Assembly (NCBI GenBank): GCA_016870135.1
Contig: VGCF01000014.1
Location: forward strand, 1-18,483
Reading direction: 5' to 3'
DNA from: Alphaproteobacteria bacterium
GTDB taxonomy: Bacteria; Pseudomonadota; Alphaproteobacteria; Holosporales; Holosporaceae
Length of the DNA: 18,483 bases
Positions 7,331 through 14,640 of this stretch are shown here, in pieces. Positions within the stretch are counted from its first letter, which is position 1. Every line of letters begins with the position of its first letter. Under the pieces are notes generated by a model. The model was not told where the DNA came from and made no database searches. It saw nothing but the letters and a program-made list of their open reading frames with translations. The position numbers and the translations under genes were made by a program.

Positions 7331-8779
7331 ATGTCTCGATTTGTCCACTCAAAAGAGCCCCTAATGTCTCGAGTAACCCGCTGGATGAAAAGCGCTATTA
7401 CTGGCGCCCTAATGATCGTGTTCTGGTTCTCGATTAGCCCCTGGCTAGAAACCGTCATTCACAGCGACACCCTGTCGGCCGTGATGGTCGCGGTTGTGAT
7501 CAGCATTGCTGTCTTGGTGGCATGGTTTGCAAAAAACTATCTCAACGGGGATCGTCGACACGGCATCTTTAATATCCAGCTATTTGCTCTGGCCTGGTGC
7601 GTGACCATCATCGGTCGTGCGAATCATTTGGCAGTATTCTTGGGAGCCTGGTGCGCGTGCAATGTCCTGTTATCCCGCATGATCTCTCATAAAACCACAT
7701 GGTCAGCGGCTCGATTTTCAGGAAAAATGGCCCTGATTCAACTCATCTTGGGCACCAGTTTTCTGGCCACTGCCTTTTCTTTGATGTATTACACCACAGG
7801 CAGCTTGATGATCCAAGACATCATCCAAAAGCCTCTAGATTCTTGGCCTATGCATTTGGCCATCCTGTGCCTTATCCTGGGCGCCATGACCCAATCTGCC
7901 CTATACCCCTTTCACCGTTGGCTGATCAGTTCTATCAATGCACCAACGCCGGTATCAGCCCTGATGCACGCCGGTGTGGTTAATGGTGGCGGTTTTTTAT
8001 TGTTGCGATTTGCCCCATTGTATGCCAATCACACCTCGTTCATGAATACGATTTTTGTGGTGGGCTTTTTTAGCACCCTGATGGGATCCTTTTGGAAGGT
8101 CATTCAAAATGACATCAAACGCATGCTGGCCTGCTCGACCATTGCCCAGATGGGATTTATGTTTGTTCAAGTGGGATTGGGGTTGTTTACCTCTGCTTTG
8201 GCCCATATTTGTTGGCATGGTTTGTTCAAGGCATATTTATTTTTATCGTCAGGCAATGCGGGCAAGGAAAAACGAAAAGATCTGGGGAATTATCCTTTTG
8301 GACCTGGTGTGTTTTTTTCGATGATTAACGCCTGTTTGTCCACTTTTGTCTTTGCCATACTCAGTCACCATACGCAATGGGATGCAGGCATTGTGGTTTT
8401 GGGTGTGGTTTGGATATCCAGTGCCCAATTGTCACTGTCCATTCTGTCCACCAAATCCATTAAAAGACTCCCCCTTGCGCTGATGGTCAGTACACTCTTT
8501 TCGGGCCTATATGGCCTGAATGTCCATTATTTTGATCAGTGGTGTTCACCGTTGTGGCCCAAGTTACAGCCGATAGCGATTCAAAATGTACGGCCGCTGC
8601 ATATGGTGGCGCTGTGTATATTGGTATTGGTCTGGGTTCTGGTTTTGTTGCTGAAATACGATAAAAAAACACGATTTTTTCCCCATTGGGCCCTGTTTTT
8701 GTACGTAAAAATGCTGAACAGCAGTCAACCGTACACCAAAACCATTACAGACAACCGCAGAGGGTATGATTATGTATAA
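7331..8779 (+). CDS. dabB: DabB, membrane subunit of a DAB-type inorganic-carbon accumulator
   Basis: A highly hydrophobic protein of about 482 residues with a dozen or more predicted membrane segments, of the proton-pumping-antiporter family (the NuoL/MrpA-like PF00361 group). The stretch 'PFHRWLISSINAPTPVSALMHAG' followed by 'VVNGGGFLLLRFAPL' is diagnostic of the DabB branch rather than of complex I. 'NDIKRMLACSTIAQMGFMF' and 'HGLFKAYLFLSSG' follow in the usual order. DabB conducts cations and supplies the energy that lets DabA trap CO2 as bicarbonate. The ATG at 7331 has an AGGAG site (7320-7324) 6 bases upstream, so it is chosen over a TTG at 7283. A second ATGTCTCGA at 7364 repeats the start sequence. 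dabA overlaps the 3' end. Confidence 0.88.
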   Translation: MSRFVHSKEPLMSRVTRWMKSAITGALMIVFWFSISPWLETVIHSDTLSAVMVAVVISIAVLVAWFAKNYLNGDRRHGIFNIQLFALAWCVTIIGRANHLAVFLGAWCACNVLLSRMISHKTTWSAARFSGKMALIQLILGTSFLATAFSLMYYTTGSLMIQDIIQKPLDSWPMHLAILCLILGAMTQSALYPFHRWLISSINAPTPVSALMHAGVVNGGGFLLLRFAPLYANHTSFMNTIFVVGFFSTLMGSFWKVIQNDIKRMLACSTIAQMGFMFVQVGLGLFTSALAHICWHGLFKAYLFLSSGNAGKEKRKDLGNYPFGPGVFFSMINACLSTFVFAILSHHTQWDAGIVVLGVVWISSAQLSLSILSTKSIKRLPLALMVSTLFSGLYGLNVHYFDQWCSPLWPKLQPIAIQNVRPLHMVALCILVLVWVLVLLLKYDKKTRFFPHWALFLYVKMLNSSQPYTKTITDNRRGYDYV

Positions 8780-11123
8780 TGCCACAATGCTGTTGGAAAA
8801 GCAGATCGATCCCCTGATTCAAGAGGCCTGGAAAATAATTGCTCCGTTTTGGCCACTGTGCAACCTCGTATCCATCAATCCGTTGCATGGACTGGAAGAC
8901 TTGCCCATTGAACAGGCCTTGATCAAGGCCAATGCCCTATTCCAATACGCCGATTTTCCCAAAGCCATGGGGGCAATCAATCGACAGACCATTAAATGGA
9001 TTCAAGCCTATTTTGATGGCGGTCAAGCGACGTTAAACATGCCCTTGCGGCACCTTGGCCTGTATGCTTCCTGGAAAAAGCTGGCCTGGTTTGATCAACA
9101 CATTCACGGGGGAGATGAAACCAAGCAGTTGTGGCTGAAAAATCTGCCTAAATCTCCATGCGATGCCATCCTGCAGGTGTTGGCAGAATTACAGATTCCA
9201 GAACACCAGTTACCTTTGTTTTTAACCCTGATGTTAACCACGTTGCCTGGCTGGGCAGGACACATTCAATATCGAGTTCACGATGATGGGGCCCAGCAAT
9301 CCTTGAAAATGGATTATATGGCCATTCGATTAATCATAACACGCCTGATGTGGGAAAAAGCGGTGCCGGATCTATTCACGTGGCACACACGGTGTTTGGA
9401 TGATGCGCGAACAAAATCTTGTCCATTAGCAGAAATAGAGAAAAATGAAGCATTATACATCCATCACCTGTTACACGATTTATCTGGCAATCTTGCAGCG
9501 GGGAATGAATCCGAAACAACTGGTGTCCCAACGTCTGATGATGGATGTCTTGGACATGACAGCAGTGAAGGTGATTCAAGGAGCAGGCTTGAAACCAAGG
9601 GCATTCAAGACAGTGACGGTGGTTCCCCATCCGCCATTCATGCCCAGTTGGTGTTCTGTATTGATGTACGATCAGAACCCTTTCGAGCCATTTTAGAACG
9701 CACAGGCCCTTATGAAACCTTTGGATTTTCTGGATTTTTTGGCCTACCTGTGGGGATTTCAAACACGACCACCGGTCAGAAATTTGCATCATGTCCTGTG
9801 TTGCTACAGCCCAAATATTATGTGGACGAAGGCCCTGTTTCCACCACCATGAAACGGCGTGATGCGGCAGGGTATAGGAGATTATCAATCTTTAAAAATG
9901 CCTATCAATCCTTGAAATACAATATTGGTACAGCCTTTGCCTTGGTGGAATGTTTAGGTGTTTTTTCCGGCATTTGGATGGCGATCAAGACGATCTTTCC
10001 TGTTCAATCCGTTAAAATTCGTCAAAAATTATCCGCCTTTGTGCGTTCACCCATCGATGTTATGCCATCTATTGAAACCATTCCTCTGGCTGATCAATGT
10101 CAATATGCAGAATTTGCGTTACGCAACATTGGATTGATTTCAAACTTTGCACCGGTTTTGATCTTGTGCGGACATGGGAGCACCACTGAAAATAATGCCT
10201 ATGCCAGTATCTTGCATTGCGGCGCGTGCGGCGGACAGCATGGTTCCCATAATGCCAAAATTTTAGCTCTCATTTTAAACAATCCCCGTGTAAGAGCTTA
10301 TTTAGTAACGGTGGGTATTGTGATTCCTGAAACAACACGCTGTATCGCCGCAGAGCACAACACCACAACGGACACCGTGGCGTTATATGAATCCTGTTTG
10401 GGGAATGTCCCCTCCCCTCAGCTGGTGTCTATTTTAAAAACCTTGCGCCAGCATTTAAACCGCGTCCGTATGGAAAATGCCGAAAGACGCTGTAAAATTA
10501 TGGGCTGTACAAGCACAGGGTTTTGGTCTGACTGTTTCATGCATGTGCAAAAACGCAGCAATGATTGGTCGCAAACTCGACCCGAGTGGGGACTGGCCGG
10601 CAATGCCAGTTTTATTATTGGACCGCGCTGGTTATCCAAAAATACAGATTTAAAAGGACGCGCTTTTTTGCATTCCTATGACCATCACCAGGATCCAAAA
10701 GGTCACATTTTGACAGGTATTTTAACCGCACCGATGGTGGTGGCCCAGTGGATTAACAATCAGTATTTATTTTCTACTTATGATCCTGTGTCCTATGGTT
10801 CGGGCAGCAAAATAACAAAAAACATCACGGGGCAAATCGGAGTCATGCAAGGTGTGGCCAGTGATTTGATGACGGGATTACCCATTCAGTCGGTTTATTC
10901 CACGGATACGGATCCTTATCACCAACTCCTTCGATTAAATGTGCTGGTTTACGGGCCACTTTCCATTTTGGAATCGATTTTATCGACTCAACCTGTGTTG
11001 CAAAAACTGTTTGGCCATGGCTGGATTTTGCTGACGTGCATTGATCCCCATCATCAGGTCCACTTTTTGAATCGCGATTTAACCTGGCGACATTCCTGGA
11101 TGGAAGAATATAGCCGGGCGTGA
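8772..11123 (+). CDS. dabA: DabA (DUF2309), soluble CO2-hydrating subunit of the DAB inorganic-carbon accumulator
   Basis: About 783 residues, the DUF2309/UPF0753 family with a beta-carbonic-anhydrase-like zinc site. 'VFCIDVRSEPFR' supplies Cys296 and Asp298; 'CGHGSTTENN' supplies His468; 'SILHCGACGGQHGSHNAK' supplies Cys483. In Halothiobacillus DabA2 the ligands are C351, D353, H524 and C539; the intervals here (2, 170 and 15) match closely, so the site looks intact. 'NPLHGLEDLPIEQA' is the expected N-terminus. AGAGGG (8759-8764) is 7 bases before the ATG at 8772 but only one base before the ATG at 8766, so 8772 is preferred. The gene overlaps dabB by 8 bases. A Ser/Asp/Gly-rich stretch just before the zinc site (bases about 9485-9640) is unlike the rest. 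It is shorter than typical members (about 800 or more). Confidence 0.92.
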   Translation: MYNATMLLEKQIDPLIQEAWKIIAPFWPLCNLVSINPLHGLEDLPIEQALIKANALFQYADFPKAMGAINRQTIKWIQAYFDGGQATLNMPLRHLGLYASWKKLAWFDQHIHGGDETKQLWLKNLPKSPCDAILQVLAELQIPEHQLPLFLTLMLTTLPGWAGHIQYRVHDDGAQQSLKMDYMAIRLIITRLMWEKAVPDLFTWHTRCLDDARTKSCPLAEIEKNEALYIHHLLHDLSGNLAAGNESETTGVPTSDDGCLGHDSSEGDSRSRLETKGIQDSDGGSPSAIHAQLVFCIDVRSEPFRAILERTGPYETFGFSGFFGLPVGISNTTTGQKFASCPVLLQPKYYVDEGPVSTTMKRRDAAGYRRLSIFKNAYQSLKYNIGTAFALVECLGVFSGIWMAIKTIFPVQSVKIRQKLSAFVRSPIDVMPSIETIPLADQCQYAEFALRNIGLISNFAPVLILCGHGSTTENNAYASILHCGACGGQHGSHNAKILALILNNPRVRAYLVTVGIVIPETTRCIAAEHNTTTDTVALYESCLGNVPSPQLVSILKTLRQHLNRVRMENAERRCKIMGCTSTGFWSDCFMHVQKRSNDWSQTRPEWGLAGNASFIIGPRWLSKNTDLKGRAFLHSYDHHQDPKGHILTGILTAPMVVAQWINNQYLFSTYDPVSYGSGSKITKNITGQIGVMQGVASDLMTGLPIQSVYSTDTDPYHQLLRLNVLVYGPLSILESILSTQPVLQKLFGHGWILLTCIDPHHQVHFLNRDLTWRHSWMEEYSRA

Positions 11124-11126
11124 TCA

Positions 11127-11355
11127 ATCCAAGTGTACAGGGAAGATACCACCTTTGTTCCAGGCGTTCACGCCATAACTCATCAACAATACCGTTGTAT
11201 GACTCTTGATCAACAGGCAGGCGATGATTACTGATTTTATATTTATGCTGCTGCAACTGATCAATCGCTTTTACGATATTTTGCTGATCAATAGGCGTGC
11301 ACGGAACGATTTTTAGTCTAATGATGCGTGGTGCCTGAATTTCTTCATCAACCAC
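11127..11355 (-). pseudogene. Unidentified ORF remnant convergent with dabA
   Basis: From a GTG at 11355 the - strand reads 'VDEEIQAPRIIRLKIVPC', then 'QQNIVKAIDQLQQHKYK' and 'YNGIVDELWRERLEQRW' before it runs into antisense of dabA (the stop is only at 10843). The first 75 or so residues have a protein-like pattern of strand and helix, but no ribosome site, no ATG and no natural end are present. I do not recognise it. It may be a fragment of a gene truncated at the dabA 3' end, or chance. Confidence 0.25.
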
Positions 11356-11619
11356 AGCACCAACTCATCATCAAGCGGATAAATATTATATGTCTTTTAT
11401 GCAAAAACAACAGAGATAATTAAAAAACAGATTAATATATTGATGTTAATAATTTTATAAATGTTAATAATTTTATAAATTATTAAGATTCATTTAATGG
11501 GCTTTGATTATACAGACAAATCAGTTGAATGGCGCAACCCCTTTTTTAAAAGAAAGTGTGTTTTTATTTGAATAAAATGGTCAACATGTGACGGATCACC
11601 TCACAGTAGATTTTAATGC
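11356..11619. other. AT-rich spacer without a gene
   Basis: No supported gene is present. The stretch is dominated by A and T between about 11380 and 11490 and includes an 18-bp perfect tandem duplication (given separately). It separates the unidentified remnant from the end of the dehydrogenase pseudogene. No tRNA or recognised RNA is visible. Confidence 0.4.
11443..11478. repeat. Perfect 18-bp tandem duplication in an AT-rich spacer
   Basis: ATGTTAATAATTTTATAA occurs at 11443-11460 and again at 11461-11478 with no differences. It is followed by ATTATTAAG, a partial echo. It lies in non-coding sequence. The length equals the unit of the repeat at 3520-3585 and one third of the 54-bp repeat at 3109-3216. 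Confidence 0.95.
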
Positions 11620-12464
11620 AATGATATCTTTTGCAATATAAACATGACGAATAATTCCGGAAAAAGACGAAAAAAGTGGGCAATAATGGTGTAAAAAAGG
11701 ATGGATACCCCGTTTTTTTGTTGCGTTCAGAAAACTCATATATTTTTCCATTTTTTCAGCGCTTCATGTCAAAAGAAAACGTCCCATCAGACAATCTGTT
11801 GCCACGGGGCCCGTATCAATGGATAAAAATCTCAGATTTTTTTCAAAATATGTTAACGACAGACTCTCAAAAGCTTTTGAAATGGCTGCTTTTAATGCAG
11901 AGTACGTACTGCATGTAGGTGGTGCAAAGATGGTATTGAGCGAACTTGTCACAATAAAATGAGCGCCTCCGTTTTTCTGACACGGATCTTCAACAGATTC
12001 AACACAGTTCAAAAAACCAAAATAGTTAACGGCCATAATACGTTCATGCGTTTCAATCTTAAAATGTTCTGAATTTTCAATGACCTGATTACCTACCAGG
12101 CCTACATTCAAAAAAGACCGTTGGACAAAGACCGTGATCAAGAATATCTATGATACACTCTTGACACATCGGATTGATTGAAAATATCCCACGTCATGGG
12201 CATGAACAGGCCCGTAAACCGCAATGTTTTTGCCTTTAACATCGATGCATTAACTGATTTTACATTGACATTAAAAATCTTTTACACGGCTGTTTTTATA
12301 AAAACAATTACCAGATTCCTCATTTTGTTTTTGATTTCAACCAGCTTTTTCTCAGATCTTACCAGACCAACCACAACCCAACCTTATGAAACCAATTCGT
12401 TGACCAAGGCATTGCTTATTCCAGAAGAGGCGCCCGTAACAAGAACCATTTTCTTTTTATGCAC
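11620..12464 (-). pseudogene. Short-chain dehydrogenase/reductase (SDR) pseudogene with an inserted rplW fragment
   Basis: Read on the - strand from a GTG at 12464, the remnant begins with the Rossmann dinucleotide motif 'VLVTGASSGIS' and then 'NALVNELVS', meets a TAA, and resumes 'GWVVVGLVRSEKKLVEIKNK'. It is then interrupted by about 101 bp of rplW-like sequence (12204-12304). It resumes as 'DIFNQSDVSRV' and 'IDILD'. A frame change leads into a 125-codon open stretch (11764-12141) with 'MAVNYFGFLNC', the catalytic Ser region 'IVTSSLN' and the YxxxK motif 'YSALKAA', then 'IDTGPVATD'. Past the TGA at 11764, SDR-like C-terminal pieces occur in shifting frames to about 11640. Stops, shifts and the insert make it non-functional. 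The ancestral enzyme was a classical NAD(P)-dependent SDR; its substrate is unknown. Confidence 0.8.
12204..12304 (-). repeat. Diverged partial copy of rplW (L23) inside the SDR pseudogene
   Basis: Bases 12204-12304 align with rplW bases about 14324-14424 in the same orientation, with roughly 11 mismatches and one 1-base gap over 101 positions (about 88 percent, counted by eye). Translated on the - strand it reads FIKTAV, a stop, then 'KIFNVNVKSVNASMLKAKTL', against FIKTAVEKIFNVKVKSVNTSTLKGKTL in L23. The homology ends sharply at 'TATAAAAA' on one side and near 'GAAC' on the other. It covers only the middle of the 112-residue protein. Confidence 0.9.
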
Positions 12465-12763
12465 AGGATTCGATTCTCTAGGATAGTTCACTTTTGCCAC
12501 CAAGGCATTTAGCGGTTATTTTGGACATCTATAAAATTTTCTGCATCCGCGAGACTAAGGACGCTGTGTTTTGTATTGGCACAGCGCTTTCATTAGACTG
12601 CATGCCTTGATATTGAGTTATTCTTGTCTTTACTCGAACAAAATGCCGCATAAAGACAGATCTTATTCGATAAATCAAGGCCATAGCACAGATTTTCTCA
12701 ATGAAAATCTGCACTTAGACCACAGTCTAAAAAATCTGCACCAAGGACAAAGTGTCCCAGATC
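12465..12763. other. Non-coding stretch downstream of rplV, where rpsC would be expected
   Basis: No S3 (rpsC) sequence is recognisable on the - strand after rplV, and short open frames here do not resemble proteins. Three inverted repeats are visible: CGCTGTG/CACAGCG at 12562-12586 with an 11-base loop, and two hairpins nearer rplV listed separately. This stretch contains the breakpoint of the S10 operon. A structured 3' UTR or a small RNA is possible but unsupported. Confidence 0.45.
12689..12730 (-). terminator. Pair of adjacent hairpins after rplV, possible transcription end or 3' stabiliser
   Basis: On the - strand, reading away from rplV, TTAGAC-TGTG-GTCTAA (12715-12730) comes first, preceded by a T-run. 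CAGATTTTC-ATTGA-GAAAATCTG (12689-12711) follows, a perfect 9-bp stem. Neither is followed by a proper U-tract, so rho-independent termination is doubtful. The element GTGCAGATTTT occurs twice (before and after the first hairpin), so AAAATCTG could pair with either copy. Confidence 0.35.
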
Positions 12764-13114
12764 TTACAGGTTAGGATCAACAGTCAGGACAACGCGCAAA
12801 TGACTAAATGGCTTGGTAATTCTACCCATCCTGCTGCGGCCCTTAATATCCATGCGACGTAAAATAATGGCACGACCAACGGTTGCTTCTGTTACCACCA
12901 ACTGATCCACATCCAAATCAAAGTTGTTTTTTGCGTTAGCAACGGCAGAAATCAATGTCTTATACACATCATGAGCAGATCTTTTTTTCATACCTTTTAA
13001 CAAAGCAATGGCTTCGGCAACAGGTTTTTTACGTATGGGCTTGGCTACTTCATTCAACTTATACGGACTGATGCGCAACATATTCAAAGAAGCTCGCGCT
13101 TGATTCATATACAT
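12764..13114 (-). CDS. rplV: 50S ribosomal protein L22
   Basis: Binds 23S rRNA; its long hairpin lines the exit tunnel. The 116-residue product (family about 110) has the expected 'ARASLNMLRISPYKLNEVA' start, 'AVANAKNNFDLD' in the middle and the 'GRSRMGRITKPFSHLRVVL' C-terminal loop and strand. The ATG at 13114 has AGGGA 6 bases upstream; an ATG two codons later is too far away. It lies 22 bases after rpsS. In nearly all bacteria rpsC follows; here it does not. Confidence 0.97.
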   Translation of the reverse strand: MYMNQARASLNMLRISPYKLNEVAKPIRKKPVAEAIALLKGMKKRSAHDVYKTLISAVANAKNNFDLDVDQLVVTEATVGRAIILRRMDIKGRSRMGRITKPFSHLRVVLTVDPNL

Positions 13115-13136
13115 ATTCTTTCCCTAGTTTTTCTGA

Positions 13137-13412
13137 TCATTTTTTTGCTTTTTTGTCGCCAGAATGGCCATGAAACACCCGAGTTGGAGAAAATTCTCCC
13201 AATTTGTGGTTAATCATTTCCTCTGTCACAAAAACAGGTATAAATTTTTTCCCATTATAGACGTGAAATGTCACCCCAACGAACTGAGGCAAAATCACGG
13301 ACCTACGGGACCAAGTCTTGATGGGGTCCTGTCTGCCAGATGCACGCAATTTTTGTACTTTTGTCAAAAGATATCCATCTACAAAAGGACCTTTCCAAAC
13401 GGATCGAGTCAT
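13137..13412 (-). CDS. rpsS: 30S ribosomal protein S19
   Basis: Small-subunit head protein near the A-site finger, partnered with S13. The 91-residue sequence carries 'RSVWKGPFVDGYLL', 'TWSRRSVILPQFVG' and 'VYNGKKFIPVFVTEEMINHKLGEFSPTR', all family hallmarks, and has the usual length. AAGGAT precedes the ATG by 7 bases. It begins 11 bases after the rplB stop and is clearly part of the same transcript. Confidence 0.98.
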   Translation of the reverse strand: MTRSVWKGPFVDGYLLTKVQKLRASGRQDPIKTWSRRSVILPQFVGVTFHVYNGKKFIPVFVTEEMINHKLGEFSPTRVFHGHSGDKKAKK

Positions 13413-13423
13413 AATTTTATCCT

Positions 13424-14242
13424 TTATTTACGACGACTAATAATAAATTTAGAAGACGACTTTTTCTTGTTCCTTGTTTTATAACCTTTTGTAGGCTTAC
13501 CCCAAAGTGTAACAGGATGACGTCCACCAGATGTTTTTCCTTCTCCACCACCGTGAGGGTGATCAATTGGGTTCATGGCCACACCACGAACAGAGGGCCT
13601 CCATCCTAACCAGCGATTTCTACCGGCTTTTGCAATGCGTTGGTTTTTCAAGTCGATATTGGACACAATACCAACCGTTGCACGACATTCTCCATGCACT
13701 CGACGAACCTCGCCTGATGGCAACTTTAACAAAACGTACCCGCTGTCTCTGCCCATAATCTGAGCCCAAGTCCCCGCAGCGCGAGCCATCTGCCCCCCTT
13801 TTCCAATTTTCAATTCTATATTATGAACCGACAATCCAACCGGAGCATTTTTTAATTGTAACGTATTTCCAACCTTGATTTCTGTTGAATGTCCAGAGGC
13901 CAATCGATCTCCAATTCCAATAGTATCTGGGGCAATAATATAAGAGTACTCTTGGGTTTCGGTGCTTTGAACCAACGCAATAAACGCACTGCGATTTGGG
14001 TCGTACTCTACGCGTTGAACCTCTACTTCAGAATCTTTTCTCTTAAAATCAATGTCTCTGTATAATCTCTTGTGACCACCCCCGCGATGACGCATTGTAA
14101 TGCGACCATGGCTGCGACCCCCGGTGCTCTTCTTACCAGAAGTTAACTTTTTAAAAGGCTTTCCTTTCCAAAGACCAGAATAGTCGACCAAAACCAAACC
14201 ACGCTGGGATGGCGTCGTCGGGTTATATTTTTTTAATGTCAT
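13424..14242 (-). CDS. rplB: 50S ribosomal protein L2
   Basis: A primary 23S rRNA-binding protein next to the peptidyl-transferase centre. It has 272 residues against 273 in E. coli. 'GRNNxG'-type variation is seen as 'GRSHGRITMRHRGGGHKRLYR' early on. The OB-fold and SH3-like domains follow, with the conserved C-terminal 'AMNPIDHPHGGGEGKTSGGR', whose His corresponds to the functionally important His229. The ATG overlaps the rplW stop by 4 bases (ATGA), so it is translationally coupled. Confidence 0.98.
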   Translation of the reverse strand: MTLKKYNPTTPSQRGLVLVDYSGLWKGKPFKKLTSGKKSTGGRSHGRITMRHRGGGHKRLYRDIDFKRKDSEVEVQRVEYDPNRSAFIALVQSTETQEYSYIIAPDTIGIGDRLASGHSTEIKVGNTLQLKNAPVGLSVHNIELKIGKGGQMARAAGTWAQIMGRDSGYVLLKLPSGEVRRVHGECRATVGIVSNIDLKNQRIAKAGRNRWLGWRPSVRGVAMNPIDHPHGGGEGKTSGGRHPVTLWGKPTKGYKTRNKKKSSSKFIISRRK

Positions 14243-14577
14243 GCCACTTCTCCTTTTTCAAGATCAATCGAATATCCATCCTGAAGAGAAACCATTGCCT
14301 TTTTGACATCAGATCGAACTCCAGAACGGCCCTTAAACCGCAATGTTTTTCCCTTTAATGTCGACGTATTAACTGATTTTACCTTGACATTGAAGATCTT
14401 CTCCACGGCTGTTTTTATAAAAAATTTTGTGGCCCAAGACTCTACTATAAAAAAGTATTGCCCTTTTTCTCTTCCTAATGTGGATTTTTCCGTCACAATG
14501 GGTCTTTTTATCACTTGATACAATGTCTCTTGCGATAAATTCTTGTGTCGATCTCGGATAACATAACGATGAACCAT
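14239..14577 (-). CDS. rplW: 50S ribosomal protein L23
   Basis: Docks trigger factor and SRP at the tunnel exit. At 112 residues it is slightly longer than most (about 100), with an N-terminal extension 'MVHRYVIRDRHKNLSQETLY' before the family start 'VIKRPIVTEKS'. The 'KFFIKTAVEKIFNVKVKSVNT' segment is the core. AGAGG precedes the ATG. A diverged copy of bases about 14324-14424 lies at 12204-12304. There is a 63-base gap after rplD, the widest in this operon. Confidence 0.97.
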   Translation of the reverse strand: MVHRYVIRDRHKNLSQETLYQVIKRPIVTEKSTLGREKGQYFFIVESWATKFFIKTAVEKIFNVKVKSVNTSTLKGKTLRFKGRSGVRSDVKKAMVSLQDGYSIDLEKGEVA

Positions 14578-14640
14578 TTTTTTCCTCTTTGATAAAAATT
14601 TTTTCTTCTAACGCCTACTTGTCTTAAAAATTATACGCTC

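Noticed and set aside
7331..8779. Reading this gene as a complex I subunit (nuoL)
   Set aside because: No other nuo genes are adjacent, and the NAPTPVSALMHAG...NGGGFLL signature with dabA directly downstream fits DabB.
12178..12486. A 102-codon + strand ORF resembling one at 14303-14518
   Set aside because: Both are antisense shadows of rplW and its diverged copy; the similarity led to the rplW fragment, but the + strand frames are not genes.
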